A DNA stretch of 64,000 bases, taken from positions 16,472 to 80,471 of the forward strand of contig VEPM01000020.1 in assembly GCA_012026795.1 (NCBI GenBank), in the 5' to 3' direction. Position 1 is the first letter of the stretch. The number at the start of each line of letters is the position of its first letter. Positions 17,800 to 27,416 of the stretch are shown one piece after another. The notes below the pieces were generated by a model, which searched no databases, had not been told where the DNA came from, and was given only the letters and a program-made list of their open reading frames with translations. The translations under genes and the position numbers were made by a program. The stretch comes from Candidatus Methanoperedens sp. (GTDB lineage: Archaea > Halobacteriota > Methanosarcinia > Methanosarcinales > Methanoperedenaceae).

Positions 17800-18570
17800 A
17801 TGGGAATTAAAGAAAACTCCATAAAGCAATTCGGGAAACAGGCGAAAGCTTACTCAAAAGGCAATATTTTCGTGGATGGTTTCCATCTTTCAAAAATAGT
17901 TGAAATTACAGGAATAAAAGAGAATCAAAGTGTTCTGGATGTAGCCACAGGCTCAGGATTTCTCGCACTTGAATTTGCAAAAAAAACAAAAAATGTCACA
18001 GGTTGTGATATTACGCGCAATATGCTGCTTCATGCAAGGGAAAAGCAGAAAGATCCAGGACCCAATGTTGATTTCCTGCTTTGCGATGTAGAATCATTGC
18101 CTTTTCCGGATGGTACATTCGATATCGTTTCATGCAGGTTCGCTTTCCATCATTTTCCTGATCCGGGAAAAGCTTTACTTGAAATGAGGCGTGTCTGCCG
18201 AAAGAGCATAGTGCTTGTGGATGGCGTCTCACCGGAAGACCCTGAAAAAAGCAAATTCCATAATGAAATTGAAAAGATGCGCGATCCGTCACATGTTCGA
18301 ATTAATTCATTGAGTGAAATAAAAAAGATGTTCGAAGAAACAGGTACAGTTATCAAAGATATATCACACTGGGAAATCCCCCAGGATTTCGATGAATGGA
18401 TAAGACGCGCGGGAACAGATGAAGAAACAATTAAAAAAATCAGGCGTCTGATGACTGGAAGCCTTGCCAATGACAGTACTGGCCTTCACGTAAAAATTGA
18501 ACAAGGAGAACTGGGATTTACATATGATACTATCATTTTGATAGCAGATGCTATTTCTTTTTCTTCATAG
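17800..18570 (+). CDS. Class I SAM-dependent methyltransferase (UbiE-like)
   Basis: About 256 residues from ATG 17800 (MGIKENSIKQFGKQAKAY); the frame opens at 17752 but this start gives the usual N-terminus. Motif I is VLDVATGSGFLALEFA, an acidic residue after strand 2 is in VTGCDITRNML, motif post-I is DVESLPFPDGTFDIV and then FAFHHFPDP. This arrangement is typical of UbiE/COQ5-like enzymes, but the substrate cannot be assigned. The 3' end overlaps the convergent TPR gene by 20 bp. Confidence 0.85.
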   Translation: MGIKENSIKQFGKQAKAYSKGNIFVDGFHLSKIVEITGIKENQSVLDVATGSGFLALEFAKKTKNVTGCDITRNMLLHAREKQKDPGPNVDFLLCDVESLPFPDGTFDIVSCRFAFHHFPDPGKALLEMRRVCRKSIVLVDGVSPEDPEKSKFHNEIEKMRDPSHVRINSLSEIKKMFEETGTVIKDISHWEIPQDFDEWIRRAGTDEETIKKIRRLMTGSLANDSTGLHVKIEQGELGFTYDTIILIADAISFSS

Positions 18571-19867
18571 ATTTTTTTAGTGACTGAAGACAAAGTTCCA
18601 GCCCTTTTATTGCATTATTGCTTTGCGGATTTAATTCATAAGCCAGTTGAAAAGCCTTAAAAGAATCCTTTGGGTTTCCTTTTTTATAAAGAATATTGCC
18701 TTTATTAATTAAAAAGACATGATCATCTGGAGTTATCTCAAGCGCTTTTTCATAACAGGTCAGGGCTTCATCGATTTTTCCAAGCCTTGCAAGTGCAAGT
18801 CCTTTGTTATTCCATGCAATGCTATTTTGCGCATCTGTTCTGATTGATATATCAAAGTAATCAATGGCCTGGATATATTTTCGTTTTGAGAAATATGAAT
18901 TTCCCTTAACAAGGTAATCCTTTGATTCAGCAGAGATTTCATGATCTGTGATTTCTCTTTTTACTGGAACCACAGGTTCGGATACCTCTGCGCATTTAGT
19001 TTGATTTTCATTTTCAAGTTTTTCAATAATAGGTTCATATAAGGGTTTAATTGGATTTTGAACCTTTATTGAGATTATATTTTCTAATTCATTCGATTTT
19101 TCATCTTTATTTTCAATAATATACTCGGATAAAGTTTTAAACTCCCCCCCAACAACTGAGGCTTCAGTTTGTCCGTGCTCAATATCCGTATAAACCTGCA
19201 TTTCTTCAAGCAGTTTTTCTTCACCGGGTATGGATGAAGCTATCTTTTGTAAATCCGTTTGTTCACCATCCTTTCCCATTTTTGTGATGGCCAGCCCCTT
19301 ATTACTCCATATTTTCTCAACTTTCGGGTTAATTTCAAGAGCTTTATCGTAAGATTCTAAAGCTTCGGGTAAACGATTGAGTTTAACGAGAGTTAATCCC
19401 CTGTTATTCCATACAGTCTCATCCCTGGAATTTGCCTTTATTGATCTATCATAAGCCTGAAGTGCTCCTTCAAAGTCCCCGCTTTCAAATAATATATCCC
19501 CTTTGAGGCACCATGCTCCGGCATCCAGAGGCTTCTTTTCAAGTATCTTATCATAACATTCTATAGCTTCTTTTGTCAGCCCGAGATGGGCAAGTGCGAT
19601 ACCTTTATTGTATATCACTTCTTCGTCATCCGGTTTAAGGTCAATTGCCTTATTATAACACGTTACAGCTTCTTCATATCTGGCAATACGTGCCATTGCA
19701 AGAGCCTTATTATTCCATACATCAGCCATTCCCGGATTTATTTCAAGTGCTTTATCATAGCACTGGATGGCTTCTTGATACATTCCGCTTTCGACAAGAG
19801 TATTGCCTTTATTGACCCAGACAAAAGCATCTGTGTATGCTTTATCCTCAGATATTTCTAGTACCAT
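18551..19867 (-). CDS. Tetratricopeptide (TPR) repeat protein
   Basis: A 438-residue protein with about six N-terminal TPR units (residues about 10-200; repeated A.eCYdKALEInP, W.NKGLAL), a low-complexity acidic linker (about 205-310), and about three more TPR units (310-425), ending in a lysine tail. It acts as a protein-protein scaffold. There is no signal peptide, so it is probably cytoplasmic. Partner unknown. TPR arrays of this kind are common in Methanosarcinales. Confidence 0.88.
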   Translation of the reverse strand: MVLEISEDKAYTDAFVWVNKGNTLVESGMYQEAIQCYDKALEINPGMADVWNNKALAMARIARYEEAVTCYNKAIDLKPDDEEVIYNKGIALAHLGLTKEAIECYDKILEKKPLDAGAWCLKGDILFESGDFEGALQAYDRSIKANSRDETVWNNRGLTLVKLNRLPEALESYDKALEINPKVEKIWSNKGLAITKMGKDGEQTDLQKIASSIPGEEKLLEEMQVYTDIEHGQTEASVVGGEFKTLSEYIIENKDEKSNELENIISIKVQNPIKPLYEPIIEKLENENQTKCAEVSEPVVPVKREITDHEISAESKDYLVKGNSYFSKRKYIQAIDYFDISIRTDAQNSIAWNNKGLALARLGKIDEALTCYEKALEITPDDHVFLINKGNILYKKGNPKDSFKAFQLAYELNPQSNNAIKGLELCLQSLKKSMKKKK

Positions 19868-19994
19868 ATATCAGTCTCTTATATATATTGAGTTAATTAA
19901 TATTGCTTATCCTATTTAATGTTTGTTTACCTGGAGCAAAAATTTATCCGTAAAAGAGAGCTATTAACACTGAATCTAAAAGGCTGGGCACTAA

Positions 19995-20903
19995 ATGGAA
20001 ATATTCTCAATTATACTGGTTGTTGTAGGTCTCATTATATTTGAGACCATCAGCAGCATCGACAATGCTGTAATTAACGCTGAAGTTCTTTCAACGATGT
20101 CGCAAAGAGCCAGGAAATGGTTCTTATTTTATGGATTGTTTTTTGCGGTTTTTGTTGTGAGGGGAATGCTTCCCTGGTTAATCGTATGGGCAACAAGCCC
20201 GTCACTCGGACCTGTCGGTGCGCTTACTGCAACCTTTAGTAATGATCCTGTGATCGCAAAGGTAATCGAGGAATCATCACCTTTCCTGCTTGTAGGGGGA
20301 GGCATTTTTCTCATTTTCCTGTTCTTTCACTGGCTTTTCATTGAAGCTAAGAACTACGGCCTTCGCGGCGAGAGGTTTTTCCATAAACATGGTGTATGGT
20401 TCTTTGCTATAGTATCCATAATTCTCACAGTTGTAGTATGGTTCGCATTAAAGAAGAACCCGTTCATGGCCATGGGAGCCGTAGTTGGATCAACCGCGTT
20501 TTTCATTACTCATGGATTTAAACAGAATGCAGAGCTGCATGAAAAAGAACTCATTAGCGGAAGCAGCATGAGCGATTGGAGTAAGATACTGTACCTTGAG
20601 GTTATAGACGCAACATTCTCAATTGATGGGGTTGTGGGAGCATTTGCTTTCACATTGTCGGTTCCGCTTATCCTTATCGGGAACGGGATCGGGGCTTTTG
20701 TAGTCCGTGAGTTAACTGTCAGCAACATTGACAGGGTCAAAAGATATATTTACCTGAAAAACGGTGCAATGTACTCGATATTTTTCCTCGGGATCATAAT
20801 GGTGCTTGACAGCTTCGGAGTTCACATACAAGAATGGGTTTCGCCAGTGATCACGATAAGTGTGATAGGTTATTTCTTCTATAAATCCAGACAGTGCTTA
20901 TAA
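19995..20903 (+). CDS. TerC-like integral membrane protein (DUF475 family)
   Basis: A 302-residue membrane protein with about eight helices. Conserved acidic motifs sit in membrane segments: ETISSIDNAVINAEVL (helix 1) and LEVIDATFSIDGVVGAFAF, the 'E..D..fS.DnviA' pattern shared by TerC and DUF475. Related proteins export metals such as Mn2+, although no substrate is known for DUF475. It stands alone, 27 bp before larC. Confidence 0.85.
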   Translation: MEIFSIILVVVGLIIFETISSIDNAVINAEVLSTMSQRARKWFLFYGLFFAVFVVRGMLPWLIVWATSPSLGPVGALTATFSNDPVIAKVIEESSPFLLVGGGIFLIFLFFHWLFIEAKNYGLRGERFFHKHGVWFFAIVSIILTVVVWFALKKNPFMAMGAVVGSTAFFITHGFKQNAELHEKELISGSSMSDWSKILYLEVIDATFSIDGVVGAFAFTLSVPLILIGNGIGAFVVRELTVSNIDRVKRYIYLKNGAMYSIFFLGIIMVLDSFGVHIQEWVSPVITISVIGYFFYKSRQCL

Positions 20904-20929
20904 ATCACAATGAGAATATAAGTTAAAAG

Positions 20930-22132
20930 ATGAAAACTATCATTTTTGATCCTTTCTGCGGCGCATCGGGCGACATGACAATAGCTGCTCTTATCGATCT
21001 TGGGGCAGATTCAGAAAAAATCAAAACAGCAATGGAGCTTGCAGCCAATGTTGAGGTCAAAATATCCAGATCGGACAAGAAAGGGATCTCTGCCTGTTCA
21101 GTCGAGGTTTCAACTAAAAAAGAAGGAAGCTCTACATTATCGGAAATCATTGCCAGGATAAAAGCCCTGGATATTCCTTCTATTGTTATCGCGGATGCAA
21201 TTTCAATCTTTAATATTCTTGGAAAAGCTGAAGCAAAGATACATGGAACAACTCTTGAAAAACTGCATTTTCATGAACTGGGGCAGGAAGATGCGATTGC
21301 GGATATTATAGGGGCATGTACTGCATTCCATAACCTGGGATTAAAAGATTATCGGATTTACTGCACACCTGTATCAGTTGGAATGGGATTTATTGAGTTC
21401 TCTCATGGGAAATTTCCCGTACCTGCGCCCGCCGCACTTGAGATTTTAAAAGAATATTCCCTGCCCTGGCAGACGGGGCCTGTAGACGGGGAATTGCTTA
21501 CACCCACGGGAGCAGCCCTTCTTGCCCATTTTGTAAATGAGAAGGGAATAATCCCGGTGATAAAAGCGCACAAAATAAGCTATGGTGCAGGAAGCAAAGA
21601 CCGTAATGTCCCAAACGTGCTGCGAATTATCGAAGGCGAGATAGATGACGCGCTTATTACGGATATGATCGAGATGCTTGAAACAAATGTGGATGATGTC
21701 ACAGGCCAGGTGCTGGGGCATTTGATAGAAGAATTATTGACAGCAGGGGCAAGAGATGTCTCTATTATTCCCGCAACCATGAAAAAAGGGCGAAGCGGCC
21801 ATATTATCCAGGTGATCTCAAAACCTGAGGATTCACCCGCCCTTGCAAGGAAGATCATCGAGGAAACAGGTTCTCTTGGCGTAAGGATAATACCAATAAA
21901 ACACAGGTTGATCGCGCAAAGAGAAATGGATAAAGTTTCAGTTATTCTAAATGACAAAGAGTATGAAATCGCAGTGAAAATTGCCAGGGATTTGAGGGGT
22001 GTTTTGCTGAATATATCCGCAGAATTCGAGGATTGCAAGAGGGTTTCAAAGGAATCAGGTATTCCTGTAAGGGATGTTATCCGGCTCACTGAGGAAGAGG
22101 CAAGGAAGAAGTTTTCCTCAGCGCCCGTTTAA
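20930..22132 (+). CDS. larC: LarC-like nickel insertion protein (pyridinium-bisthiocarboxylate nickel chelatase)
   Basis: A 400-residue LarC/DUF111 protein. The N-terminus is DPFCGASGDMTIAALIDLG, then LHFHELGQEDAIADIIGAC and VGMGFIEFSHGKFPVPAP. LarC inserts nickel into the nickel-pincer cofactor of lactate racemase-type enzymes. Many bacterial larC genes need a programmed frameshift joining larC1 and larC2; here both parts lie in one frame. LarA, LarB and LarE are not in the window. The 3' end overlaps the convergent ligase gene by 47 bp. Confidence 0.9.
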   Translation: MKTIIFDPFCGASGDMTIAALIDLGADSEKIKTAMELAANVEVKISRSDKKGISACSVEVSTKKEGSSTLSEIIARIKALDIPSIVIADAISIFNILGKAEAKIHGTTLEKLHFHELGQEDAIADIIGACTAFHNLGLKDYRIYCTPVSVGMGFIEFSHGKFPVPAPAALEILKEYSLPWQTGPVDGELLTPTGAALLAHFVNEKGIIPVIKAHKISYGAGSKDRNVPNVLRIIEGEIDDALITDMIEMLETNVDDVTGQVLGHLIEELLTAGARDVSIIPATMKKGRSGHIIQVISKPEDSPALARKIIEETGSLGVRIIPIKHRLIAQREMDKVSVILNDKEYEIAVKIARDLRGVLLNISAEFEDCKRVSKESGIPVRDVIRLTEEEARKKFSSAPV

Positions 22133-22886
22133 TATCCATCCTGTATGTCCAGTTTTGGCTTTTATACTTCCCCAATAATTGATTTGCTGTATTGATCTCG
22201 TTTTCTGTTAGTATTCCCTGATATGTCCCTATGCCAAGCGCTGTTTCAAAACCTTCTCTCAAAGATTTTTTCACAATATCAATATCCGTTATTCCCATAT
22301 CTTTCAGGGTTATCATCCCTTCACGCGCAGCGGCTACAGGGTAAAGGTTTTTGGTGGGATTCTTAAGTACCCTGTCCATAAGCCTGAAATCAAAATCCAT
22401 AAGGAGACTTCCATTGACCAGCACTGCTCCGTCAAGACGTCCCTGTGCATTTCCTGAAATCTTTCGGCCTTTTGAATAAACAGCATTTCGTGAAGGTTCA
22501 ATTTCACCTCTAATGCCAAGTGTAATCAAAGCGTTCACTACCCCTCCAAGTACTTTTTCATAAGCAGCCTGGATATCAGGAGGTATGATGTCGCCCTCTT
22601 TACCAATACAAGAGAAAAGTATCTGATTCTCATCGCAAAATCCGCATCCCCCTCCCAGGATTCTTCTTACTATCCCGATATTGTTTTCTATGCAATAAGC
22701 GGTATTTATTTCGTCTTCCACACATTGGTGATAACCAAGATATATTACCGGTGATCTCACGCGCCAGAAAAAGATAGTGTCCGGAGAAAGGCCAGAACCA
22801 ACATGTTTTGCAATAGATTCAAACAGCGCTGCACTTTTAAAACCATCAATTTTATCAAGATCAATAAAACGCCATCTGTCTTTCAA
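22086..22886 (-). CDS. Lipoate-protein ligase A family protein (BPL/LPL fold)
   Basis: A 266-residue member of the BPL/LplA family. Residues about 75-90 carry RRILGGGCGFCDENQ, aligning with the family RRxSGGGxVxHDxGN lipoyl-AMP loop, and KISGNAQGRLDGAVLVNGSLL contains the catalytic lysine motif. The loop departs from consensus: Cys replaces the usual Ala and FCDE the YHDxGN portion, so the substrate may not be lipoate. It overlaps the upstream methyltransferase by ATGA coupling. Confidence 0.75.
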   Translation of the reverse strand: MKDRWRFIDLDKIDGFKSAALFESIAKHVGSGLSPDTIFFWRVRSPVIYLGYHQCVEDEINTAYCIENNIGIVRRILGGGCGFCDENQILFSCIGKEGDIIPPDIQAAYEKVLGGVVNALITLGIRGEIEPSRNAVYSKGRKISGNAQGRLDGAVLVNGSLLMDFDFRLMDRVLKNPTKNLYPVAAAREGMITLKDMGITDIDIVKKSLREGFETALGIGTYQGILTENEINTANQLLGKYKSQNWTYRMDIKRALRKTSSLPLPQ

Positions 22887-23683
22887 TTTTTCCTTCCTGA
22901 AATTATGAAAAACCCGTTATTACTTCTTAACCATTTCAACTGTGTCAAAAAAGACCTGAAATAGCCGATATCAGTATGAGGATATGACCCTATATATGAG
23001 ATATTGTTCTTATCGAACCATCGGATCACTTCAATGACCGAATGATAACTTTCATAAGGATTAGCATACTTATCAGCCGCATAAGCCTGTTCATGGATAT
23101 TTTTAAATTTTCGCCCATATATTGACCTTTCAACAAACGACATCCTCCGGTCAATATCTTCTCCTGCGTTCAGTTTTATCCACATCCTTTTTGCCCTGTG
23201 AAGAAAACGCCCATACCTGTTATATAAACCGATCGTTATTGTTCCTCCGGGTTTACAGAGATCTGCAAGCACCCGGAATCGCCCGTAAGGATCGTTTGTA
23301 TGATGCAGCACCCCCATGCAGAAAATATGATCAAACCTGTTCAGGGTCTTAAAATCCATGATATCACATCTGTTGAAATCTATCTTTAGATTGAAATCCT
23401 GTGCAAGTTTTTTTCCCTTTGCAAGTGAGGAACAACTCAGGTCTATTGAGGTTACTTTTGCCCCGCAATATGCAAAGTAACAGGACTTTTCCCCTGTTCC
23501 GCAGCCGGCATCAAGAATTTCTTTTCCTGATAATGAAGATGGATCCAATCCTGCCGAGAAGAGTATTTTTGACATCACGTTGGCATGGAGTTTTTTTACA
23601 AGGTCGTTTTCATTGCGAATTGGAAGAGAGGGGTAGGGGTATTTCTCATACAATGAATTTACAGAGCATGCGATCTTGTCCAT
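22883..23683 (-). CDS. Class I SAM-dependent methyltransferase
   Basis: A 266-residue protein. An N-terminal YEKYPYPSLP motif occurs in a group of archaeal/bacterial methyltransferases. Motif I is ILDAGCGTGEKSCYFA, the acidic residue is in VTSIDLSCSSL, and MGVLHHTNDPYG with LCKPGGTITIGLYNRYGR follows. The C-terminus has aromatic and basic residues. It is the first gene of a two-gene operon with the ligase-like protein, which may mean the two modify the same target; that is inference. Confidence 0.82.
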   Translation of the reverse strand: MDKIACSVNSLYEKYPYPSLPIRNENDLVKKLHANVMSKILFSAGLDPSSLSGKEILDAGCGTGEKSCYFAYCGAKVTSIDLSCSSLAKGKKLAQDFNLKIDFNRCDIMDFKTLNRFDHIFCMGVLHHTNDPYGRFRVLADLCKPGGTITIGLYNRYGRFLHRAKRMWIKLNAGEDIDRRMSFVERSIYGRKFKNIHEQAYAADKYANPYESYHSVIEVIRWFDKNNISYIGSYPHTDIGYFRSFLTQLKWLRSNNGFFIISGRKN

Positions 23684-23737
23684 TAACCCAATGTTAGAAT
23701 AAGAGGATTTATAGTTTGGCTCAATGGTTCAATAAAA

Positions 23738-23777
23738 CACAACAAAAAAAAGAAAAGGGATTAGATTATAATCCCTT
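23738..23777 (-). terminator. Terminator of the S-layer gene
   Basis: A perfect 9-bp stem (AAGGGATTA 23755-23763, TAATCCCTT 23769-23777) with a 5-base loop is followed on the minus strand by a T-rich tract. It lies just downstream of the S-layer stop codon at 23790. Confidence 0.75.
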
Positions 23778-23789
23778 CGGATTTTAAAT

Positions 23790-25859
23790 TTACTTTCTCT
23801 GTCTCAGTACGAGGTATGCTACTGCGAGCAAGCCTGCGACTGCGAATACTAACTCAAAGCCTGGCTCTGTTGGAGTTGTTGCGGCTGGTTTGGGAGTCTC
23901 TGCTACTCCTGTTTCAGCTGGTTTGGGTGTTGTCGGAACTACTGTGAGGGTTGCTGTCGCACCAGGTGTGGCTCTAACAGTTCCTCTTGGAGTTGTTACT
24001 GCCGTTCCTGTTGTAACTGTTGTTCCATTACCGACCACGTAGTCAATCTTGGGGTAGAATCTCAAGGTGGAGCTGTTGTCAGCTATCTTGAATTTAAGTT
24101 CGCCCATGAGGGTTGTTTCCGAGTTGCTGCTCAAACTGACTGAGTTCTTGTTGGTCATGTTGATGGTACCGGTTGTGCCGCGTACTTCAAACACGCCATA
24201 TTGATCTGCGGATTTGATCTCTTTGGCAGTGCTTTCATCTATGAGCCATGCATATTTGAACTGTACCATATCAGAAGTTGCGCCTGAGAAGATATTATCA
24301 ACATATACTGTGAACAGGAGCGCATCTGATTCGCCAAGGATTGTCTTTGTCTTATAGTAAACTGCTGGTTGTTTTCCGCTTGTTCCTGGTGCCTGAGCAA
24401 TACCTTCATCAATTACGGCTCCATCTTTCTTTAATGTGAACCATGCCTGTCTCGGTGTTGTTCTTGCATCTATTGCATTGATGTTAATTTCATAACCTGC
24501 GCCAAGAGACCATGTTTCACCTGTTGTGAGTGTTCTCTTCTCTTCCTTGTCCATTTCTAACGCAAGTTTGGCGATCTTTGCAACATTAGTTGGGTTAACA
24601 GCTACCCATTTCTCAGCCTGCCAGCCAACAACGCTGTAATTTGTTGCTCTGACACCTGAAGTATTTGTTACATATAGACCTTCCTTCTCATATACTTTGA
24701 AGTCAACAGGTACTATTCCTGTTCTGTATCGAATTGTATCTTCTGGATTTGACCTGCCGGGTGCGGCCAAGAAATCTAACCGTTCTGTTGTCAGGTTATT
24801 TTTGAGGTCATAGTAGAAACCTGCAAATTTCTGGGAGTTCCATGAAGCAGCGGCTGTTCCATCGCCTTCATTCCATACAGCTCCTCTTACTTCATATGTT
24901 CCAGGGGCAGTATATTCCACAAATGGGTAGAATCTAAGGAAGCTTGAATTGTCAGCAACTCTAAATTTCAAATTTCCCATGAGGGTTGTGTCTGAGTTGC
25001 TGCTCAAGCTGACTGAGTTCTTGTTAGTCATGTTGATGGTACCGGTTGTGCCGCGTACTTCAAACACGCCATATTGATCTGCAGATTTGATCTCTTTGGC
25101 AGTGCTTTCATCTATGAGCCATGCATATTTGAACTGTACCATATCAGAAGTTGCGCCTGAGAAGATATTATCAACATATACTGTGAACAGGAGCGCATCT
25201 GATTCGCCAAGGATTGTCTTTGTCTTATAGTAAACTGCTGGTTGTTTTCCGCTTGTTCCTGGTGCCTGAGCAATACCTTCATCAATTACGGCTCCATCTT
25301 TCTTTAATGTGAACCATGCCTGTCTCGGTGTTGTTCTTGCATCTATTGCATTGATGTTAATTTCATAACCTGCGCCAAGAGACCATGTTTCACCTGTTGT
25401 GAGTGTTCTCTTCTCTTCCTTGTCCATTTCTAACGCAAGTTTGGCGATCTTTGCAACATTAGTTGGGTTAACAGCTACCCATTTCTCAGCCTGCCAGCCA
25501 ACAACGCTGTAATTTGTTGCTCTGACACCTGAAGTATTTGTTACATATAGACCTTCCTTCTCATATACTTTGAAGTCAACAGGTACTATTCCTGTTCTGT
25601 ATCGAATTGTATCTTCTGGATTTGACCTGTCGGGTGCGGCCAGGAAATCTAACCGTTCTGTTGTCAGGTTATTTTTGAGGTCATAGTAGAAACCTGCAAA
25701 TTTCTGGGAATTCCATGAAGCATCTGTAAGGTTATCACCCTGATTCCATACAGACCCACGTACTTCAACTTTTGTTGCCTGTACTGCTGCACTTACAGGA
25801 AATGCTACTACTAATAGCATAAACACTGCTAATACAACAGCTAATATTTTTTTCGTCAT
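23790..25859 (-). CDS. S-layer protein with duplicated domain and PGF-CTERM anchor
   Basis: A 689-residue protein. It has a signal peptide (1-24, VAFPVSA cleavage), two tandem S-layer domains of about 290 residues (about 30-320 and 325-615) of the type in the Methanosarcina major S-layer protein (VEVRGSVWN start, FAGFYYDLKNNLT core), a Thr/Pro-rich stalk (about 620-660), and a C-terminal PGF-CTERM tripartite signal (EPGFELVFAVAGLLAVAYL then RQRK) recognised by archaeosortase A. Several N-glycosylation sequons occur. It probably forms the outer protein lattice. The two domains are almost identical at DNA level. Confidence 0.93.
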   Translation of the reverse strand: MTKKILAVVLAVFMLLVVAFPVSAAVQATKVEVRGSVWNQGDNLTDASWNSQKFAGFYYDLKNNLTTERLDFLAAPDRSNPEDTIRYRTGIVPVDFKVYEKEGLYVTNTSGVRATNYSVVGWQAEKWVAVNPTNVAKIAKLALEMDKEEKRTLTTGETWSLGAGYEININAIDARTTPRQAWFTLKKDGAVIDEGIAQAPGTSGKQPAVYYKTKTILGESDALLFTVYVDNIFSGATSDMVQFKYAWLIDESTAKEIKSADQYGVFEVRGTTGTINMTNKNSVSLSSNSDTTLMGNLKFRVADNSSFLRFYPFVEYTAPGTYEVRGAVWNEGDGTAAASWNSQKFAGFYYDLKNNLTTERLDFLAAPGRSNPEDTIRYRTGIVPVDFKVYEKEGLYVTNTSGVRATNYSVVGWQAEKWVAVNPTNVAKIAKLALEMDKEEKRTLTTGETWSLGAGYEININAIDARTTPRQAWFTLKKDGAVIDEGIAQAPGTSGKQPAVYYKTKTILGESDALLFTVYVDNIFSGATSDMVQFKYAWLIDESTAKEIKSADQYGVFEVRGTTGTINMTNKNSVSLSSNSETTLMGELKFKIADNSSTLRFYPKIDYVVGNGTTVTTGTAVTTPRGTVRATPGATATLTVVPTTPKPAETGVAETPKPAATTPTEPGFELVFAVAGLLAVAYLVLRQRK
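24121..24853 (-). repeat. Internal S-layer repeat, copy 2 (C-terminal domain)
   Basis: This segment matches 24994-25726 at a constant offset of 873 bp (291 codons), with about six single-base differences seen by eye (e.g. ctcaaActg/ctcaaGctg, gacctgCcg/gacctgTcg). That is roughly 99% identity, against clear divergence just outside. Confidence 0.85.
24994..25726 (-). repeat. Internal S-layer repeat, copy 1 (N-terminal domain)
   Basis: Partner of the repeat at 24121-24853. The protein copies differ at one residue over about 240 (AAPDRSN versus AAPGRSN), and the domain ends differ at several positions, which points to recent duplication or gene conversion of the core. Confidence 0.85.
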
Positions 25860-26246
25860 TATTTCTTTACCTCCATATCATATATGGTTTAATTATTTTG
25901 TTCTCCTTCGAGATATGCCGATTTAACGGCAAGGAGTGATTGTTATCAAAGGCTGAATTTTCATTCAGCCGCCATCGCTAAACCGCCAATATCAGGACAG
26001 CCTGTTTAATGGCTATCATAAAAGGCGATTTCATCACCCTCTATTTAATCCCATCATGGATTACATCCGATTATAGTCAGTACCCTTTTAAATCTTTTGT
26101 GGTCAAAACATGCATGCATGGGCGCAATTGACGATTAAGACTTCACTTATTGTCGATTTAATTCCTTAAGAGAGATCATATATTCCTGGATTTGCAATAT
26201 GAAAAAAATCCTGTTTCCCGCTATCCCTTTTGTCATACTGACGAAA
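25860..26246 (-). promoter_or_regulatory. Long 5' leader and promoter of the S-layer gene
   Basis: No gene occurs in these 387 bases. A TATA-like GATTTAAAAG reads on the minus strand at about 26088-26097, which would give a leader of about 200 nt before the ATG at 25859. The leader contains a 7-bp hairpin GGCTGAA/TTCAGCC (25953-25972) and an AGGT-type ribosome site close to the start. Long leaders are known for highly expressed S-layer genes. Confidence 0.5.
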
Positions 26247-27416
26247 TTATTTCTTCTTAAGCGTTCTTATTTTATTAATCAGGATTGAACCTGTTACAAT
26301 GCCCGCGAAGATAACAACCAATAGATAATTGTTTAAATTGGCCTGATCTTCCGGTTGAGTAATTGTGGTTTCAGGACGATTATTCATTTCCCCGGTTGAT
26401 TTATTTCCTTTTATTGCAAAAAATGAAAAACCAATAGTACTGGATTCATACAGGATATTAATATTACTATTACTATACGTTCCGATCTTTCTTGTAGGTA
26501 AAGATTGCCATCCATCATCATATCGCATCATTTCAATAGAGTCGGGATTGATATTATTGGCTTCCATCCATTCAACAGGCACCCTGAATACTACTTCGGC
26601 ATGTTTTATGTTATCTGGTGTAGCATATCCAAAATACCCTGCCCAGATATTGACATTCTTATAGACCAATCCGGAAGCGCTGGATTTTACAAGGGTAGAA
26701 GTGTTTTTTAATACTTCTACGGAAGTAGTTATTTCAGCTGGATTTGAATTACCTGTAATATTTATGAAAACTATTGGATTTGTTTGTTCCTTAAACCTGT
26801 AAGAAGTTGTGACATTCTTGTAAATATAAAGATCATATTTTTCTATGAGCTCAATGTTTGTATAGTTTTCACCCGAATTACCTCCTGCTCCGGAGACAGA
26901 ACCGCCTGTTTCTTTTTCCTGCTTGACAGGTGTCGAAACAGGAGCCGGATAAACTTGATTTCCATCCGGGTCAACGACCCGGACATTTTCAAGATTGATC
27001 TGTGGACCATTTGTAGAATTAAGGGCAGTAAAATTGATAATAACAAAGGTCCCGGGAATTTGAACGTTTTTTTGTCCTATAATAGATACATAGATATTTA
27101 CTGCCCTGCCAAGCGAATTATCTATTACACCGCCATTAAAAATTGTAGTCGCCCCATACTGTTTGAAGAGACTTCCTTCCGTGATGCTGTTTATCTTAAG
27201 TACGGATTTATCATACGATATATCAATCTGGGCACCTGCAATCGCTACACCCTGAGGATCAACTTTTACTCCAATATCAAAGGTCTGGCCAGCAGAAATA
27301 TTGGACGGAAGCCTGTCAGGGTAAACAGCCGCAGCAATAGCAGTTGGAATAGCAGTTGATCCTGCAATAATGGCCATTAAGAAAAATAAAAAAATTTCAT
27401 GGAAAACCAGTCTCAT
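26247..27416 (-). CDS. Cell-surface protein: cohesin domain plus PGF-pre-PGF domain, membrane anchored
   Basis: A 389-residue protein. A signal peptide (about 1-30) precedes a cohesin-type domain (about 35-165: VYPDRLPSNISAGQTFDIGV, AGAQIDISYD, VINFTAL). A Gly/Ser linker follows, then a domain resembling PGF-pre-PGF (about 185-345; VYKNVNIWAGYFGYATPDNI, VPVEWMEANNI, FSFFAIKG). It ends in a transmembrane helix and basic tail (KIRTLKKK). It shares ATGA overlap with the upstream cohesin/dockerin gene. It probably presents a cohesin on the cell surface that could bind a dockerin partner. Confidence 0.8.
   Translation of the reverse strand: MRLVFHEIFLFFLMAIIAGSTAIPTAIAAAVYPDRLPSNISAGQTFDIGVKVDPQGVAIAGAQIDISYDKSVLKINSITEGSLFKQYGATTIFNGGVIDNSLGRAVNIYVSIIGQKNVQIPGTFVIINFTALNSTNGPQINLENVRVVDPDGNQVYPAPVSTPVKQEKETGGSVSGAGGNSGENYTNIELIEKYDLYIYKNVTTSYRFKEQTNPIVFINITGNSNPAEITTSVEVLKNTSTLVKSSASGLVYKNVNIWAGYFGYATPDNIKHAEVVFRVPVEWMEANNINPDSIEMMRYDDGWQSLPTRKIGTYSNSNINILYESSTIGFSFFAIKGNKSTGEMNNRPETTITQPEDQANLNNYLLVVIFAGIVTGSILINKIRTLKKK

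Noticed and set aside
24121..25726. Treating the S-layer repeat as two genes or as an assembly error
   Set aside because: The reading frame is continuous, domain ends differ between copies and the S-layer family is normally two-domain. Assembly error remains testable but is not needed.
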